Positions 11,301 to 18,583 of a stretch of 64,000 bases of DNA are shown in pieces. The notes beneath the pieces are model-generated. The model searched no databases. It worked only from the letters and a program-made list of their open reading frames with translations, and was not told where the DNA came from. Source of the DNA: Eubacterium ventriosum (GTDB lineage: Bacteria > Bacillota > Clostridia > Lachnospirales > Lachnospiraceae); the NCBI RefSeq assembly GCF_025150745.1, contig NZ_CP102282.1, positions 1,251,501-1,315,500 of the forward strand, given 5' to 3'. Every line of letters starts with the position of its first letter. The stretch's first letter is position 1. The position numbers and the translations under genes were made by a program.

Positions 11301-12751
11301 ATCAGGATGATTACAAGTATATGGTATACTTAAACAACAACCTTGTAGGTGACAGAGTAACTGCAGGAACATATACAATTGATAACTTAGATGCAGGAAC
11401 ATATACAGTTAAGGTAGTTTCATATTACAACAAGTTAACATCTAAGGGCATCTCAAAGGAAGTTAAAGTAGATGACGGTTCATTAAAGGATTACATTAAC
11501 ACTGTAAGAAATATTTCAAAGGGAGCAAAGATAACTGTTGACAAGGTATACGAAGGTGAAGGAAACCAGGATGTATCATCATTAACAGATGGTATCGTAT
11601 CAGATAACAACGGTGTTTGTGTTCACACAGAACATGGAGCACAGACGGCAACAATCAATATGGACCTTGGAGAAAATTATCCAATTTCTAATATTGAAGA
11701 ATTTTTAATAGCATTTAAGGCAGACAATACATATGCTAAGACTTATACAGTTGAGTTTTCAGCAGATGGACAGAACTTCCAGGAAATGATTAATGTTAAG
11801 GATGCTAAGTACAAAGATGTTATGGAAAATAAGATTGACCCTTCAACATATAATTACGATACAGTAAGATATGTAAGAGTTAAACTTAACGATGGTAGTT
11901 ACAGTTGGGGATATCAGATTTCAGAAGTAGCAATTATGGGAACAGACATTTATATGCCTGTTGAACCTGAAGGATTAGTTGTAGAAAGCCCAACTTATAA
12001 TACTGTTACAGTAACATGGACAGGTGCAGATAACGGACAGACATATTGGGTTTACATTGATGGCAAGGTTAAGGATATGAACTTAGCATCAGCCGGAACA
12101 TATACATACAACAATATTGATGCCGGAACACATATTGTTAAGGTAACATCAAGATTAAATGGAATTGAATCAAAGGGTGTAACAAAAGAAGTTGTAGTAG
12201 CTAATCAGCCAACAACAACACCTGAACTTACAACAACAACTAAACCGACACCAACAACAGCTAAACCTAGTGAAACAACAACTCAGGCACCTACTATAAA
12301 CCCTAGTGGAACGACTGAGGTAACAACAAAACCTGGAGAAACAACACAGGCAACAACAAAGGCTGACGAAACAACTAAGTCAGGTGAAAATACATCAGAC
12401 ATTGGTAATGGTGGCAACACAACTGTAGCACCAAGTGCTTCAAGTGATATTAATGTAAAAGTTGGCAAGACTAAAGTAACAAAGGCAACAAAGAAGAAGA
12501 GAACAACTAAAGCAAAGATTTCATTAAAGAAGGTTGCAGGTGCTAAGGGCTATGAAGTAAGAGTTTCAACAACTAAGAAGTTTAAGGCTAAGAAGACTAT
12601 TACAAAGGTATTCAAACGTAATAAGCTTACATTTAAGAAACTTAAGAAGAACAAGAAGTACTATGTACAGGCAAGAGCATTCACAGTAATCAATGGAAAA
12701 AAGAAGTATGGTCCATGGAGTGCTAAGAAGAAAATGAAACTTACAAAGTAA
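5396..12751 (+). CDS. Giant secreted GH81 endo-beta-1,3-glucanase, multi-modular
   Basis: The 2451-residue protein has a signal peptide (about 1-33). Domain order: a discoidin domain (about 35-300) split by an Fn3-like insertion at 125-255; a second discoidin (about 306-475); the GH81 catalytic region (about 483-1300); chitobiase-C/Fn3-associated (about 1307-1399); third discoidin (about 1403-1532); a second chitobiase-C-like domain (about 1537-1614); two Ig-like BIG2 domains (about 1615-1772); a discoidin-like domain (about 1775-1934); Fn3-like; a fifth discoidin-like domain (about 2029-2186); Fn3; a Thr-rich linker (about 2270-2349); and the Lys-rich C-terminal module. GH81 signatures include DHHFTYGYF, whose Asp 942 matches the general acid, and GNNQESASEA with Glu 1020 and Glu 1024. 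The enzyme should cut insoluble beta-1,3-glucan outside the cell. No sortase motif is visible. Confidence 0.93.
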   Translation: MLKNMKKALSLTLVTAMVVTICPQGQLVNISAADNTPYCISEGRPVYVSSGKNEDYAVDGDTSTRWESDYKNKIEWMYVDLGAKADLDHVYLKWEAAYAKSYQIQLSNDEENWTTVYTKGNGSGSEETPEETVKPGAMAISVGRKKKNDNGTVSSSFSWSAVSGAVTYKIFVENNGQEEVATAPDGFTFDKDSRLDLNNEVKLLEGTHKYIVRAYNFKGEVITSGEVTISGDVTVEETTEAPTNSGETTPVVDDKEQTIDLTKIIDNKEGRQARYVRVLMTEKALPAYGYSLYEFQVYGTNGVVERPVDYGENLALNKPVKSKSNIVKSGDTEKEVNTRDEWWMYDSDGNLREDAYNNVKPENAVDGNTKSSFTSYQGDDQWIYVDLQKEYKIGRVVVNFNSDAAKMYDIQVSSDAKTWTTVHRNLRGYANMIDDVTMYQKNVRYVRILGYTKVESGSGVGINELSVYEYREGDSKENETIAPLPTRQVINNKNGKGSYVSGEMYKEKNKLPTFVNEETIKTPIDSNSWWSSAMVQTFSNLLCSTPLKAKFSTKGLGVLLATAGWVGTRKETDLGTDQSTETGIDFYVLPEKYNSKKGYDRVESYGDYSVQLGLMDNSGMQMKSTVVKGSPYIFSEFCDNTTFFINSSSITEFFDGNGNSILAKEGDTITTDHIGFKSVDDENTKAKNDGSYYCMNVPEGTTFKVMIVGSRYNVKVTFPSKNENYMSLAAMTKKGDIDQYYKHGYAFVTNTHVGYTFDQANNKVVTTYTATTKTMRKGFSNETMHCLFPHQWKYSSDADNPDATYYSIRGDMKSIWANEYKTTQQFSGLLPTFTKPDSSMFNTTEMVEYLNQVVASKINTAPVADAYWEGKNVHPLAISALMADQLGETEIREKLLKKLKSIMVDWFTYDGEDDDCYLIYNKDWGTLYYPESSFGANAAICDHHFTYGYFMFGAAVLATYDKQFYNDYKDMIELLVRDYADPKEPEDDGNMFCKFRAFDQYSGHSWAGGYADSDSGNNQESASEALFSWVGMYLWGEVSQNSTYIDAGAYGFTTEMEAIEQYWFDYDETNWLGDHPDRAADQVYDYPFQGIGQIYGASMGYGTYFGGQPVYVYGIQWLPISEYLTNYGMNQEKCAKIYQGLVDDTNYAINIEKKLFDQDLANGVSADDSWHNPDKYVTPDNGWQHITWPFLSQTNAQSAYDKFEANVTNVQVEDRANTLWFISAMDQLGYRTNDYMVTGNITGSVYRKDTNGKTVYTAEVWNATDKTQTVAIKDKFGKQIGKANIGAKAFVSFNIDTEKQFELTQTATPTVKATALATGKVTEDVTGKVTFDDTQLVELSCSDANAKIYYTTDGTIPTTESKEYTGKILISSNTTLKAVAVKDGYLDSAYSATVFEIAGDTVSSSANLGLKKKATASSSKGANTADMAFDGTTDTRWQADNEADDEWIQVDLGSVQAVNAVTINWEAAYAAKYEIQVSTDGKEWTTVAKENGMVGEITSSFAATKARYVKMQGVSRGTQYGYSIYEMQVFGAVQAKAPTITPVSGTYKGTQTVTMSTAVKGAEIKYTTDGATPTEDSDTYEGPITVDKSVTIKAVTYRKGMLLSDPVQSDIIIEGTISLNKTEATVAIGNKLQLSAITDQSVTFSSDNAGIAKVDANGLVEGVSKGTATITAKAANGQKATCKITVTDPVHITSIEIAPQNLEIKNKTSETLKLTINPSNTTDDTTVTWTSKDEKIATVNDAGTVTAKSEGTTTITAKIGKLEATCEVTVLPITVEEMVADGQFNIGLGKNVVALPNKQNGEGGSESDITDGNFEGKHIATAFATTGTSYTLDLGDAYDSATIDKLVVKYKENNGGDTPVNGYEIQYSTNGVDFETVKKVTGDSVKDACENKNCVDTQDMTGVTGAVRYIRFYYPEAYTWGVQVREIAALSTDKNAKKAELQYCDNPAEVTVKSDKYCQITYTIKAGENQDDYKYMVYLNNNLVGDRVTAGTYTIDNLDAGTYTVKVVSYYNKLTSKGISKEVKVDDGSLKDYINTVRNISKGAKITVDKVYEGEGNQDVSSLTDGIVSDNNGVCVHTEHGAQTATINMDLGENYPISNIEEFLIAFKADNTYAKTYTVEFSADGQNFQEMINVKDAKYKDVMENKIDPSTYNYDTVRYVRVKLNDGSYSWGYQISEVAIMGTDIYMPVEPEGLVVESPTYNTVTVTWTGADNGQTYWVYIDGKVKDMNLASAGTYTYNNIDAGTHIVKVTSRLNGIESKGVTKEVVVANQPTTTPELTTTTKPTPTTAKPSETTTQAPTINPSGTTEVTTKPGETTQATTKADETTKSGENTSDIGNGGNTTVAPSASSDINVKVGKTKVTKATKKKRTTKAKISLKKVAGAKGYEVRVSTTKKFKAKKTITKVFKRNKLTFKKLKKNKKYYVQARAFTVINGKKKYGPWSAKKKMKLTK

Positions 12752-12798
12752 AATGTAAAATCATTATAAAAGAAAAAGGCTATCCACTAATGTGAGGT

Positions 12799-12992
12799 GA
12801 CCCCAAAAAGTTAGACTTTTTACGAGACGACTTCGGTCGTCTCGTTTTTTCTTTTATGCAGTAAGGAGATGGAGCCTGTATGGAACAGGACTCATCCATC
12901 CTAACTTTTCTTTTATTCGTTTTTGCTTCGACCTAGCCATAAAAATACCGACCTCCAATCGTTAGATTTTTTAGGTCTAACTTTTTGGGGTC
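12799..12992. mobile_element. MITE-like element, 194 bp, 18-bp inverted ends
   Basis: Both ends carry the perfect 18-bp inverted repeat GACCCCAAAAAGTTAGAC, flanked on each side by the direct repeat GGT (12796-12798 and 12993-12995). A 3-bp target duplication and ends of this type recall IS3-family insertion sequences; the family link is from memory. The interior has no transposase frame. It contains a UUCG-loop hairpin terminator near the left end. It lies between the convergent GH81 and patatin genes and is probably a non-autonomous derivative. Confidence 0.7.
12823..12850 (+). terminator. Strong UUCG-loop terminator inside the MITE-like element
   Basis: CGAGACGAC-TTCG-GTCGTCTCG is a perfect 9-bp stem with a stable tetraloop followed by six T. 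It acts on plus-strand transcripts and so can end the GH81 message; the T-run is missing on the other strand. Confidence 0.85.
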
Positions 12993-13031
12993 GGTATAAT
13001 TTATAGCTATCAGGTATGCTTTTAATTTAAT

Positions 13032-13883
13032 TTATTCTCCGAGGAAAATTTTCACATTTCCAATATGTTTCAGCCCTTCTTTGCGACCAATGTCATATAG
13101 AGCCTGCAGTTTTTCAGGATCTCTTTCGGTGCGCCCGATTGTAACAGGATTCTCAGGTCTGATAATGTAGACAAGTCCTTTGCGTTCAAGTTCTTTTAGG
13201 TCATCTAATGTTTTGTTGTACATAATATGGCGGACTTCCAAGTCGTGCACAAGATTAGGATATTTCTTGCCCAACTTTAATCTGATTAACGGAAGCATTG
13301 AATTTTTCTTTTTTCTGTAGCCGTCATGTTGGGTAAGAATGACAATATTTTTCTCGTAGCCCATTTCCATAAACTTGTGAATTGGAATTGAATCTGAAAT
13401 TCCACCGTCAAGCATTTTAAAACCGTCGATTTCTACAATATTTGAAACCATTGGCATTGAAGCAGAAGCCCTAAACCATTTAATGTCCGTTGCATCGCCG
13501 TTAGGACAAAGATGATAAATAGGTTTTCCGGTTTCAACATCTGTAGTTACAACGTAGAAATCCATTGGATTCTTCTGATAAGTTTCCACGTCAAAAATAT
13601 CAAGGCGGTTAGGAATCTGATTATAACAAAAATCAGCACCGTAAATATCGCCGGTCTTAATTAAAGAACGAAGTCCAACATATCTGGGATCACGACAATA
13701 TTTGGTATTGTATCGTATTGTTCTGCCAATCTGTTTTGACTTAAGATTACAACCAAAGGCAGCCCCGGCAGAAACGCCAATGGCACCGTCAACAGTAATA
13801 TCATTTTCCATAAATATATCAAGTACTCCGGCAGTGTACATTCCACGCATGGCACCGCCTTCCAAAATTAATCCTTTTTTCAT
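13032..13883 (-). CDS. Patatin-like phospholipase
   Basis: The 283-residue protein starts with MKKGLILEGGAMRG, the oxyanion-hole glycine motif of bacterial patatins. The nucleophile Ser 38 is in GVSAG and the dyad Asp 159 is in LDGGISDS, so the catalytic pair is complete. No signal peptide or membrane segment is seen; it is probably a cytosolic lipid acyl hydrolase acting on phospholipids. I chose the ATG at 13881-13883 because the homology starts there and AAGGA lies upstream; a longer frame to 13964 adds 27 residues with no homology. It is convergent with the GH81 gene and appears monocistronic. Confidence 0.88.
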   Translation of the reverse strand: MKKGLILEGGAMRGMYTAGVLDIFMENDITVDGAIGVSAGAAFGCNLKSKQIGRTIRYNTKYCRDPRYVGLRSLIKTGDIYGADFCYNQIPNRLDIFDVETYQKNPMDFYVVTTDVETGKPIYHLCPNGDATDIKWFRASASMPMVSNIVEIDGFKMLDGGISDSIPIHKFMEMGYEKNIVILTQHDGYRKKKNSMLPLIRLKLGKKYPNLVHDLEVRHIMYNKTLDDLKELERKGLVYIIRPENPVTIGRTERDPEKLQALYDIGRKEGLKHIGNVKIFLGE

Positions 13884-14119
13884 ATAAATACCAATCCTTT
13901 TTAAAAAAATTTTTATAATGTGAAACAACTGAACTTTTATTACAGGGGTTGTTACGTGCTTCACGTTTTTTACACTATAATAAATTATACAGCGAATTTG
14001 TTAATTTTGTATCAATAAAATAAGTTTTATTTTCAAAAAAATTAAGAACAGTCATAATCATAAAAAAGAAATTAAAGAACAAAAAATATGAAAAAAACTA
14101 TTTTATTTTCAATATTTGT

Positions 14120-14148
14120 TTGACATCTCTACGCAATTATGGTATAAA
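14120..14148 (+). promoter_or_regulatory. Promoter of tRNA-Trp
   Basis: Consensus TTGACA (14120-14125) and TATAAA (14143-14148) are separated by 17 bp. The tRNA starts 24 bp after the -10, as expected for a stable-RNA gene. Confidence 0.85.
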
Positions 14149-14171
14149 TATCCCTGTGCTAAATTGCAGAT

Positions 14172-14242
14172 AGGGGTGTAGTTCATCGGTAGAATAAGAG
14201 TCTCCAAAACTCCAGAGGTGGGTTCGATTCCTACCACCCCTG
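14172..14242 (+). tRNA. tRNA-Trp (CCA anticodon)
   Basis: The 71-nt cloverleaf has a 7-bp acceptor stem AGGGGTG / CACCCCT with discriminator G. The anticodon loop CTCCAAA reads CCA, and the T loop is TTCGATT. There is an A-C mismatch at the base of the anticodon stem. CCA is not encoded. It has its own promoter and terminator. Confidence 0.93.
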
Positions 14243-14250
14243 TTATTAAA

Positions 14251-14292
14251 AAGCCTTTGTTTAAAGGGATTCCTTTAAACAAGGGCTTTTTT
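14251..14292 (+). terminator. Terminator of tRNA-Trp
   Basis: A long hairpin (AAGCCTTTGTTTAAAGG paired with CCTTTAAACAAGGGCTT, one slightly bulged position) ends in TTTTTT. Confidence 0.88.
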
Positions 14293-14428
14293 GTCGTATA
14301 AGAAATTACTGTTTTTTACTTGTTTTTACTAATGAATTCTGATTAAATTGGTGGACTAGAGTAGATAATATTGAACTTGCAAATTTTAAGTATAAATATG
14401 AAAAACGATGTTTCAGGTGAAGAGTAAG

Positions 14429-14447
14429 CCACCGGCTAAGCCGGTGG
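14429..14447. other. Perfect GC-rich hairpin downstream of gntR
   Basis: CCACCGGC-TAA-GCCGGTGG forms an 8-bp stem in an otherwise AT-rich region, 32 bp beyond the stop of the minus-strand regulator gene. No T-run follows on either strand. It may stabilise the gntR message end or be a dispersed palindromic repeat. The rest of 14293-14479 holds nothing recognisable. Confidence 0.45.
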
Positions 14448-14479
14448 TATTGGATAATTTAAAAATAATAAGTTGTGTG

Positions 14480-15238
14480 CTATTGGAGAGTTTTAGGAAG
14501 ATTGTTAATTTCTGTCTCAAATATATTTTTTTCCCCCACATAAATAGAAATATCAAAAGAAACAAATTCGTCTTGTTGATTATATTCTTTACTTTCTACA
14601 TACTGAACAGCAGACTTTTTCTTTATGGACAAATAATTGGCATATTTGTCTTCAACTATTCGTGCCATAAATCTTTTTTTTGTATGCATGACTTTTATGT
14701 TATAATATTTTTCTAAAATGTAAAACATAGATTCTTTTTCTAAATCATGTTTTTCGATTTCGGGAATATCAGAAGCCCGGTAATATCCATCAACAAAAAC
14801 AATAGGATCATCGTTTCTGTATCTTAATCGTTGAATTCTAATTAATTCATCTCCAACGTTAAATTCTGATTTCTCAGCAATGTAGTCATTGCAAATAAAT
14901 TTCTCAATAGAAATAAGTTCCGTCTTGGGTTCAAAACCATACATTTTCATTTCATCATTAAAACTAATAATTTCCTTAAAAAATACATTCTCTTTACTTT
15001 GTTGGTTAACAAATGTTCCGCGGCTCTTGTAACGGACAATGTACCCTTCACTCATTAATTCATAAAATGCCTGTCTTGTAACGGTTCTTGACAGATTAAA
15101 ATGGTTACATATTTCATGTTCAGTTGGAAGTTTATCTCCTGGTTTTAGGATACCATTTTGAATTGCCTCTTTTATTGATTCTTTCAATTGTGAATATAGA
15201 GGAACCAGAGAGTATTTGTTAATTGTAATATAATCCAT
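14480..15238 (-). CDS. GntR/HutC-family transcriptional regulator
   Basis: The 252-residue protein has an N-terminal winged helix (about 8-75), with PLYSQLKESIKEAI, GDKLPTEHEI and LSRTVTRQAFYELMSEGYI, the classical GntR signature. A C-terminal UTRA-like ligand domain (about 95-245) is typical of the HutC subfamily, which often senses phosphorylated sugars such as glucosamine 6-phosphate. It is transcribed divergently from the SIS-PTS operon across a 145-bp region, so it most likely controls that operon and itself. The effector is inferred, not visible. The ATG at 15236-15238 is preceded by AAAGGAG. Confidence 0.9.
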   Translation of the reverse strand: MDYITINKYSLVPLYSQLKESIKEAIQNGILKPGDKLPTEHEICNHFNLSRTVTRQAFYELMSEGYIVRYKSRGTFVNQQSKENVFFKEIISFNDEMKMYGFEPKTELISIEKFICNDYIAEKSEFNVGDELIRIQRLRYRNDDPIVFVDGYYRASDIPEIEKHDLEKESMFYILEKYYNIKVMHTKKRFMARIVEDKYANYLSIKKKSAVQYVESKEYNQQDEFVSFDISIYVGEKNIFETEINNLPKTLQ

Positions 15239-15261
15239 AATAAAAATCTCCTTTAGTAAAT

Positions 15262-15347
15262 AGAGCTATGACTATACATGCTCTTAATAAAATATTAGCA
15301 AAAAAATGTTGACATTTCAATAAAAATATTATAATATAACATTGTCA
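15262..15347. promoter_or_regulatory. Divergent control region of gntR and the SIS-PTS operon
   Basis: An inverted repeat AGAGC-N13-GCTCT (15262-15284) is a candidate regulator site. TTGACA (15309-15314) and TATAAT (15330-15335) face the operon, but the 15-bp spacer is short. The -35 TGACA also pairs with TGTCA at 15343. These elements fit GntR-type control but none is decisive. Confidence 0.45.
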
Positions 15348-15383
15348 TTACAAAGTTACAAAATAAGAAAGGAGAAATAATAA

Positions 15384-16451
15384 ATGTACGAGTACGATGT
15401 AAGTAAATCTAATATGTGGAGAGAAGTTCATGAACAACCGGAAATAATAAGACATGTAATTGATGTGAATCTGCCTATAATAGAAAATATATGTAAAGAG
15501 GTAGATAATAGGAACATCAGTAAGGTTCTTTTAGTAGGAAGAGGTTCAAGTGAGCATGCATTATTAGTGGGAAAATATGCGTTTGAGATTTATACCGATA
15601 AATTAACATCGATGGCTTACCCTTCAATAATAACATTGTCGGATGGAAAAGTAGATTTGTCAGATGTTTTGACAATCGGAGTCTCTCAATGTGGTGAGGC
15701 AAAGGACGTTTATACTGTACTGGAAAAATGTCAGAATCAGGGAGGCATTGCAGTATCAGTAACCAATGAACACGAATGTCTTATGAGAAATGTGGGAAAT
15801 TATTATATTAATTGTGAATGTGGAAAAGAGACAAGTTTCACGGCAGCTAAGTCGTATATGTCTCAAATGGTAATAACACTATTATTTGCAGCAGTGCTTT
15901 CACACGATGAAAAAGTGTTGGAACAGATAAAAAAAGCACCGGATATTATAGAACAAAGTTTGTGTAAGAATATAGAAGAACAGGTAAAGAAAAGCATTCC
16001 TTTGTTTAGAAATGTTCAGGATATTTTGTTACTGGGAAGAGGATTTGGTTATGCAGTTGCTAATGAAACTGAACTTAAAATAATGGAAGCAAGTTATACA
16101 AACGCAAAGGCATATTCATCCTGTGATTATCCACATGGACCAATAGCAACTACAAACAGATTTATACCTGTAATATTCTTTTTGACTGACGAAAAAACAA
16201 ATGATAGTACAATAAAACTTGTTGAGAAAATAAAAAAGGATTTTTCTGTTAGTACATTAGTTGTTACAAATAATGAAAAATACATTACAATGGCTAACGA
16301 AGCAGTTCTTTTGCCGAAAGAAGCGGAAGGCGTTGCAGGAGTGTTCGGAATGGTTGTGTTTTCACAATTATTTGCATGTCTCTTATCTTTGGCAAGGGGA
16401 TATAATCCGGATGAACCTATTGGCTTATCAAAAACTACGGTAACTTTTTAA
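15384..16451 (+). CDS. SIS-domain sugar-phosphate enzyme (deaminase/deglycase-like)
   Basis: The 355-residue protein has two SIS domains. The first has GRGSSEHA at residues 52-59 and SQCGEAKDV about 45 residues later, the phosphosugar-binding loops of the GlmS isomerase, AgaS and FrlB/GfrF group. The second starts near LLLGRGFGYA, with the DYPHGP segment expected in this family. It lacks the glutaminase domain of GlmS, so it is not a full aminotransferase. As first gene of a mannose-type PTS operon it probably deaminates an amino-sugar phosphate or splits a phosphorylated glycosyl-amine (Amadori product). The substrate cannot be fixed from the sequence. AGGAG precedes the ATG. Confidence 0.82.
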   Translation: MYEYDVSKSNMWREVHEQPEIIRHVIDVNLPIIENICKEVDNRNISKVLLVGRGSSEHALLVGKYAFEIYTDKLTSMAYPSIITLSDGKVDLSDVLTIGVSQCGEAKDVYTVLEKCQNQGGIAVSVTNEHECLMRNVGNYYINCECGKETSFTAAKSYMSQMVITLLFAAVLSHDEKVLEQIKKAPDIIEQSLCKNIEEQVKKSIPLFRNVQDILLLGRGFGYAVANETELKIMEASYTNAKAYSSCDYPHGPIATTNRFIPVIFFLTDEKTNDSTIKLVEKIKKDFSVSTLVVTNNEKYITMANEAVLLPKEAEGVAGVFGMVVFSQLFACLLSLARGYNPDEPIGLSKTTVTF

Positions 16452-16479
16452 ATTTTAATAATAATAAGGAGGTGTAATT

Positions 16480-17265
16480 ATGAGTGTTACATTGTTACAG
16501 GGACTGATTCTGGCACTGATTGTATTTGCATTTGCGTGGGATGCCAGATGGGAATGCTTCTTTGTATTCCATCCTATTATCGTCTGTTTTGTTACAGGGC
16601 TTGTATTGGGAGATTGGAAACTTGGTTTGGAAGCCGGAGCAATAGCAGAATTGTCCTACTTAGGACTTACAACAGTAGGTGGAACGGTACCACCTAATGC
16701 ATTGATTGCAGGACTTATGACAGTTGTTTTGGCTTACAAGAGCGGAGTATCGGCAGAAACAGCTTTAGGACTTAGTTTACCATTCGCATTGCTTATGCAG
16801 TGGATAGTTATCGCGTGTCAGTCATTGTTCTCAGGATTTAACGTAAAAGTAGAGCAGGCAATAAAACAAAATGATATTAAAAAATTTAAGTTTTATGTGT
16901 TCCTACCTGAAATTATTTTAACATCACTTTATGCAGTAGTTGCATTCTTAAGTACATATGCATTACAGAATGTATTATCAAAGTTTGTTAATTCATTCCC
17001 TGAATTCGTTTCACACGGATTTGAAATAGCAGGAGGACTTTTACCGGGACTTGGACTTGCACTATTGTTAAAGGTAATGGTGAAAAAAGAAAATGTTCCA
17101 TATCTGATTATCGGATTTTTAGTTATGAGCATTATGAAACCTGACAATGTTTTACCAGTAGCTTTATTTGCAATTGCATTAGTACTGATTGATTTTATGA
17201 GAGACAAAGAGGCAAAAACAACATCAGTAGTAACAGGAGGTGAAGATGATGGCGAAGGAATATAA
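16480..17265 (+). CDS. PTS mannose/sorbose-family IIC component
   Basis: This 261-residue polytopic membrane protein has the EII-Man IIC pattern: LVLGDWKLGLEAGAIAEL near the start, then TTVGGTVPPNALIAGL, and about seven hydrophobic segments. It forms the sugar channel with the IID protein encoded next, whose start lies within its last codons. An AGGAGG site precedes the ATG. The short hydrophilic tail is rich in acidic residues. Its sugar is unknown; the SIS enzyme upstream suggests an amino sugar or glycated compound. Confidence 0.92.
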   Translation: MSVTLLQGLILALIVFAFAWDARWECFFVFHPIIVCFVTGLVLGDWKLGLEAGAIAELSYLGLTTVGGTVPPNALIAGLMTVVLAYKSGVSAETALGLSLPFALLMQWIVIACQSLFSGFNVKVEQAIKQNDIKKFKFYVFLPEIILTSLYAVVAFLSTYALQNVLSKFVNSFPEFVSHGFEIAGGLLPGLGLALLLKVMVKKENVPYLIIGFLVMSIMKPDNVLPVALFAIALVLIDFMRDKEAKTTSVVTGGEDDGEGI

Positions 17266-18055
17266 TGAGACAACAAATAAACTTACCAATAAAGATTTAA
17301 AAAAATTGGGTTTAAGGTCGATGTTCTACCAGACAGGATTTACCTTTGAAAAAATGCAGGGTAATAGTTTCGGCTGGAGCATACTTCCAGGATTAGAGAA
17401 AATACATGGAAAAGATAGTGAAGAAGTAAGCAAGGCGTTGGATGAGTACGGCGTTGACTTTATAAATACGGAACAACATGCCGCATCTTTTCTGATGGGA
17501 TTAGTTCTATCAATGGAAGAAAATAGAGCTGATAGAAAATTAATAAAAAATATGAAAACTGGTCTTTTTGGATCTTTTGCAGGTATCGGTGATGCAATAT
17601 TTTGGTTTACATTATTACCTATTAGCGGAAGTATAGCAGCATCATTGTGTAAACAGCATTCAATATTAGGACCGATATTCTTCCTGGCATTTTGGATTTT
17701 AATGGCAGTTTCAAGAGTATTTTTCCTAAAAGCCGGATACAAACTGGGAAGTGGAGCAATATCTAAATTAACAGAAAATGCCAAAGCATTAACTAAAGGT
17801 GCAGGTATTCTTGGTGTAATGGTAGTTGGAGCAATGATTCCAAGTTATGTAACTTTTGCGTTCCCGGAAAAATTAAAATTATTTGGTACTGTTGGAGTAC
17901 AATCAATCTTCGATTCAGTTATACCTAATTTGCTCCCAGCATTGTTTGTTGGTATACTATATTATATCTTCAAAAAGAAGAAGGTAAGCATAGTAGTACT
18001 AATTTTAGCAATAATAGCATTTGCAATATTAATGTCATTATTAGGATGGTTATAG
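17249..18055 (+). CDS. PTS mannose-family IID component
   Basis: The 268-residue membrane protein shows the IID signature MGLVLSMEENRAD followed by GLFGSFAGIGDAIFW, with several C-terminal membrane segments and KKKK at the inner side. It pairs with IIC in the permease. Start choice: AGGAGG at 17235-17240 is 8 nt before ATG 17249 and 5 nt before ATG 17246, and a GTG at 17240 overlaps the site itself. I took 17249. It overlaps the IIC gene by 17 bp, implying translational coupling. Confidence 0.92.
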   Translation: MAKEYNETTNKLTNKDLKKLGLRSMFYQTGFTFEKMQGNSFGWSILPGLEKIHGKDSEEVSKALDEYGVDFINTEQHAASFLMGLVLSMEENRADRKLIKNMKTGLFGSFAGIGDAIFWFTLLPISGSIAASLCKQHSILGPIFFLAFWILMAVSRVFFLKAGYKLGSGAISKLTENAKALTKGAGILGVMVVGAMIPSYVTFAFPEKLKLFGTVGVQSIFDSVIPNLLPALFVGILYYIFKKKKVSIVVLILAIIAFAILMSLLGWL

Positions 18056-18068
18056 GAGGAAATATGGT

Positions 18069-18542
18069 ATGTCGGATATAAACATTGTTTTTACAAGAGT
18101 TGATAATCGTTTGGTGCATGGACAGGTTGGAAATGTCTGGGTTACGGCAAGTGGTGCAAATTTAATTTTAGTTGTTGATGATGAAACATGTAATGATGAG
18201 TTATCAAAATCATTAATGAAAATGACTGCAGATGCCGTAGGAGTTCAGATTAGATTTTTCTCAATAAAAAAGACTATTGAGATTATTGGAAAGGCTGCTC
18301 CTTCACAAAAGATATTTATTGTCGCAAAAACTCCACAGGTGATTGAACAGTTAGTTGATGGCGGAGTTCCTATTAAACATTGCAATATAGGAAACATGCA
18401 TAAATCAGAAGGTAAGCATATACTTCATGAAGTCCATGTTTACGTGGATGATCAGGATGAGGCGTGTCTGAAACGGCTGAAAGAAAAAGGAGTAGATGTG
18501 TATATCCAGATAACTCCAAATGACAGAAAATACAAGATATAA
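18069..18542 (+). CDS. PTS mannose-family IIB component
   Basis: The 157-residue cytosolic protein carries RVDNRLVHGQV, in which His 17 is the phosphorylated residue of the IIB domain. Length and the IGNMHK loop match the family. It transfers phosphate from IIA to the sugar at IIC/IID. It follows IID by 13 bp with AGGAGG, and is the last intact gene before an epimerase relic interrupts the operon. Confidence 0.93.
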   Translation: MSDINIVFTRVDNRLVHGQVGNVWVTASGANLILVVDDETCNDELSKSLMKMTADAVGVQIRFFSIKKTIEIIGKAAPSQKIFIVAKTPQVIEQLVDGGVPIKHCNIGNMHKSEGKHILHEVHVYVDDQDEACLKRLKEKGVDVYIQITPNDRKYKI

Positions 18543-18549
18543 ATTAAAG

Positions 18550-18583
18550 GGTCCAAAATATTGTATTAATGGTATTTTGGACC
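18550..18583 (+). other. 11-bp inverted repeat between IIB and the epimerase relic
   Basis: GGTCCAAAATA pairs perfectly with TATTTTGGACC across a 12-nt loop. It begins 8 bp after the IIB stop. There is no T-run, so full termination is unlikely; it could attenuate or stabilise the upstream message. The apparent ATG of the epimerase remnant at 18569 lies inside this hairpin. Confidence 0.55.

Noticed and set aside
14408-14716. 102-codon plus-strand frame overlapping gntR
   Set aside because: It is antisense to a clear GntR/HutC regulator and has no recognisable domain.
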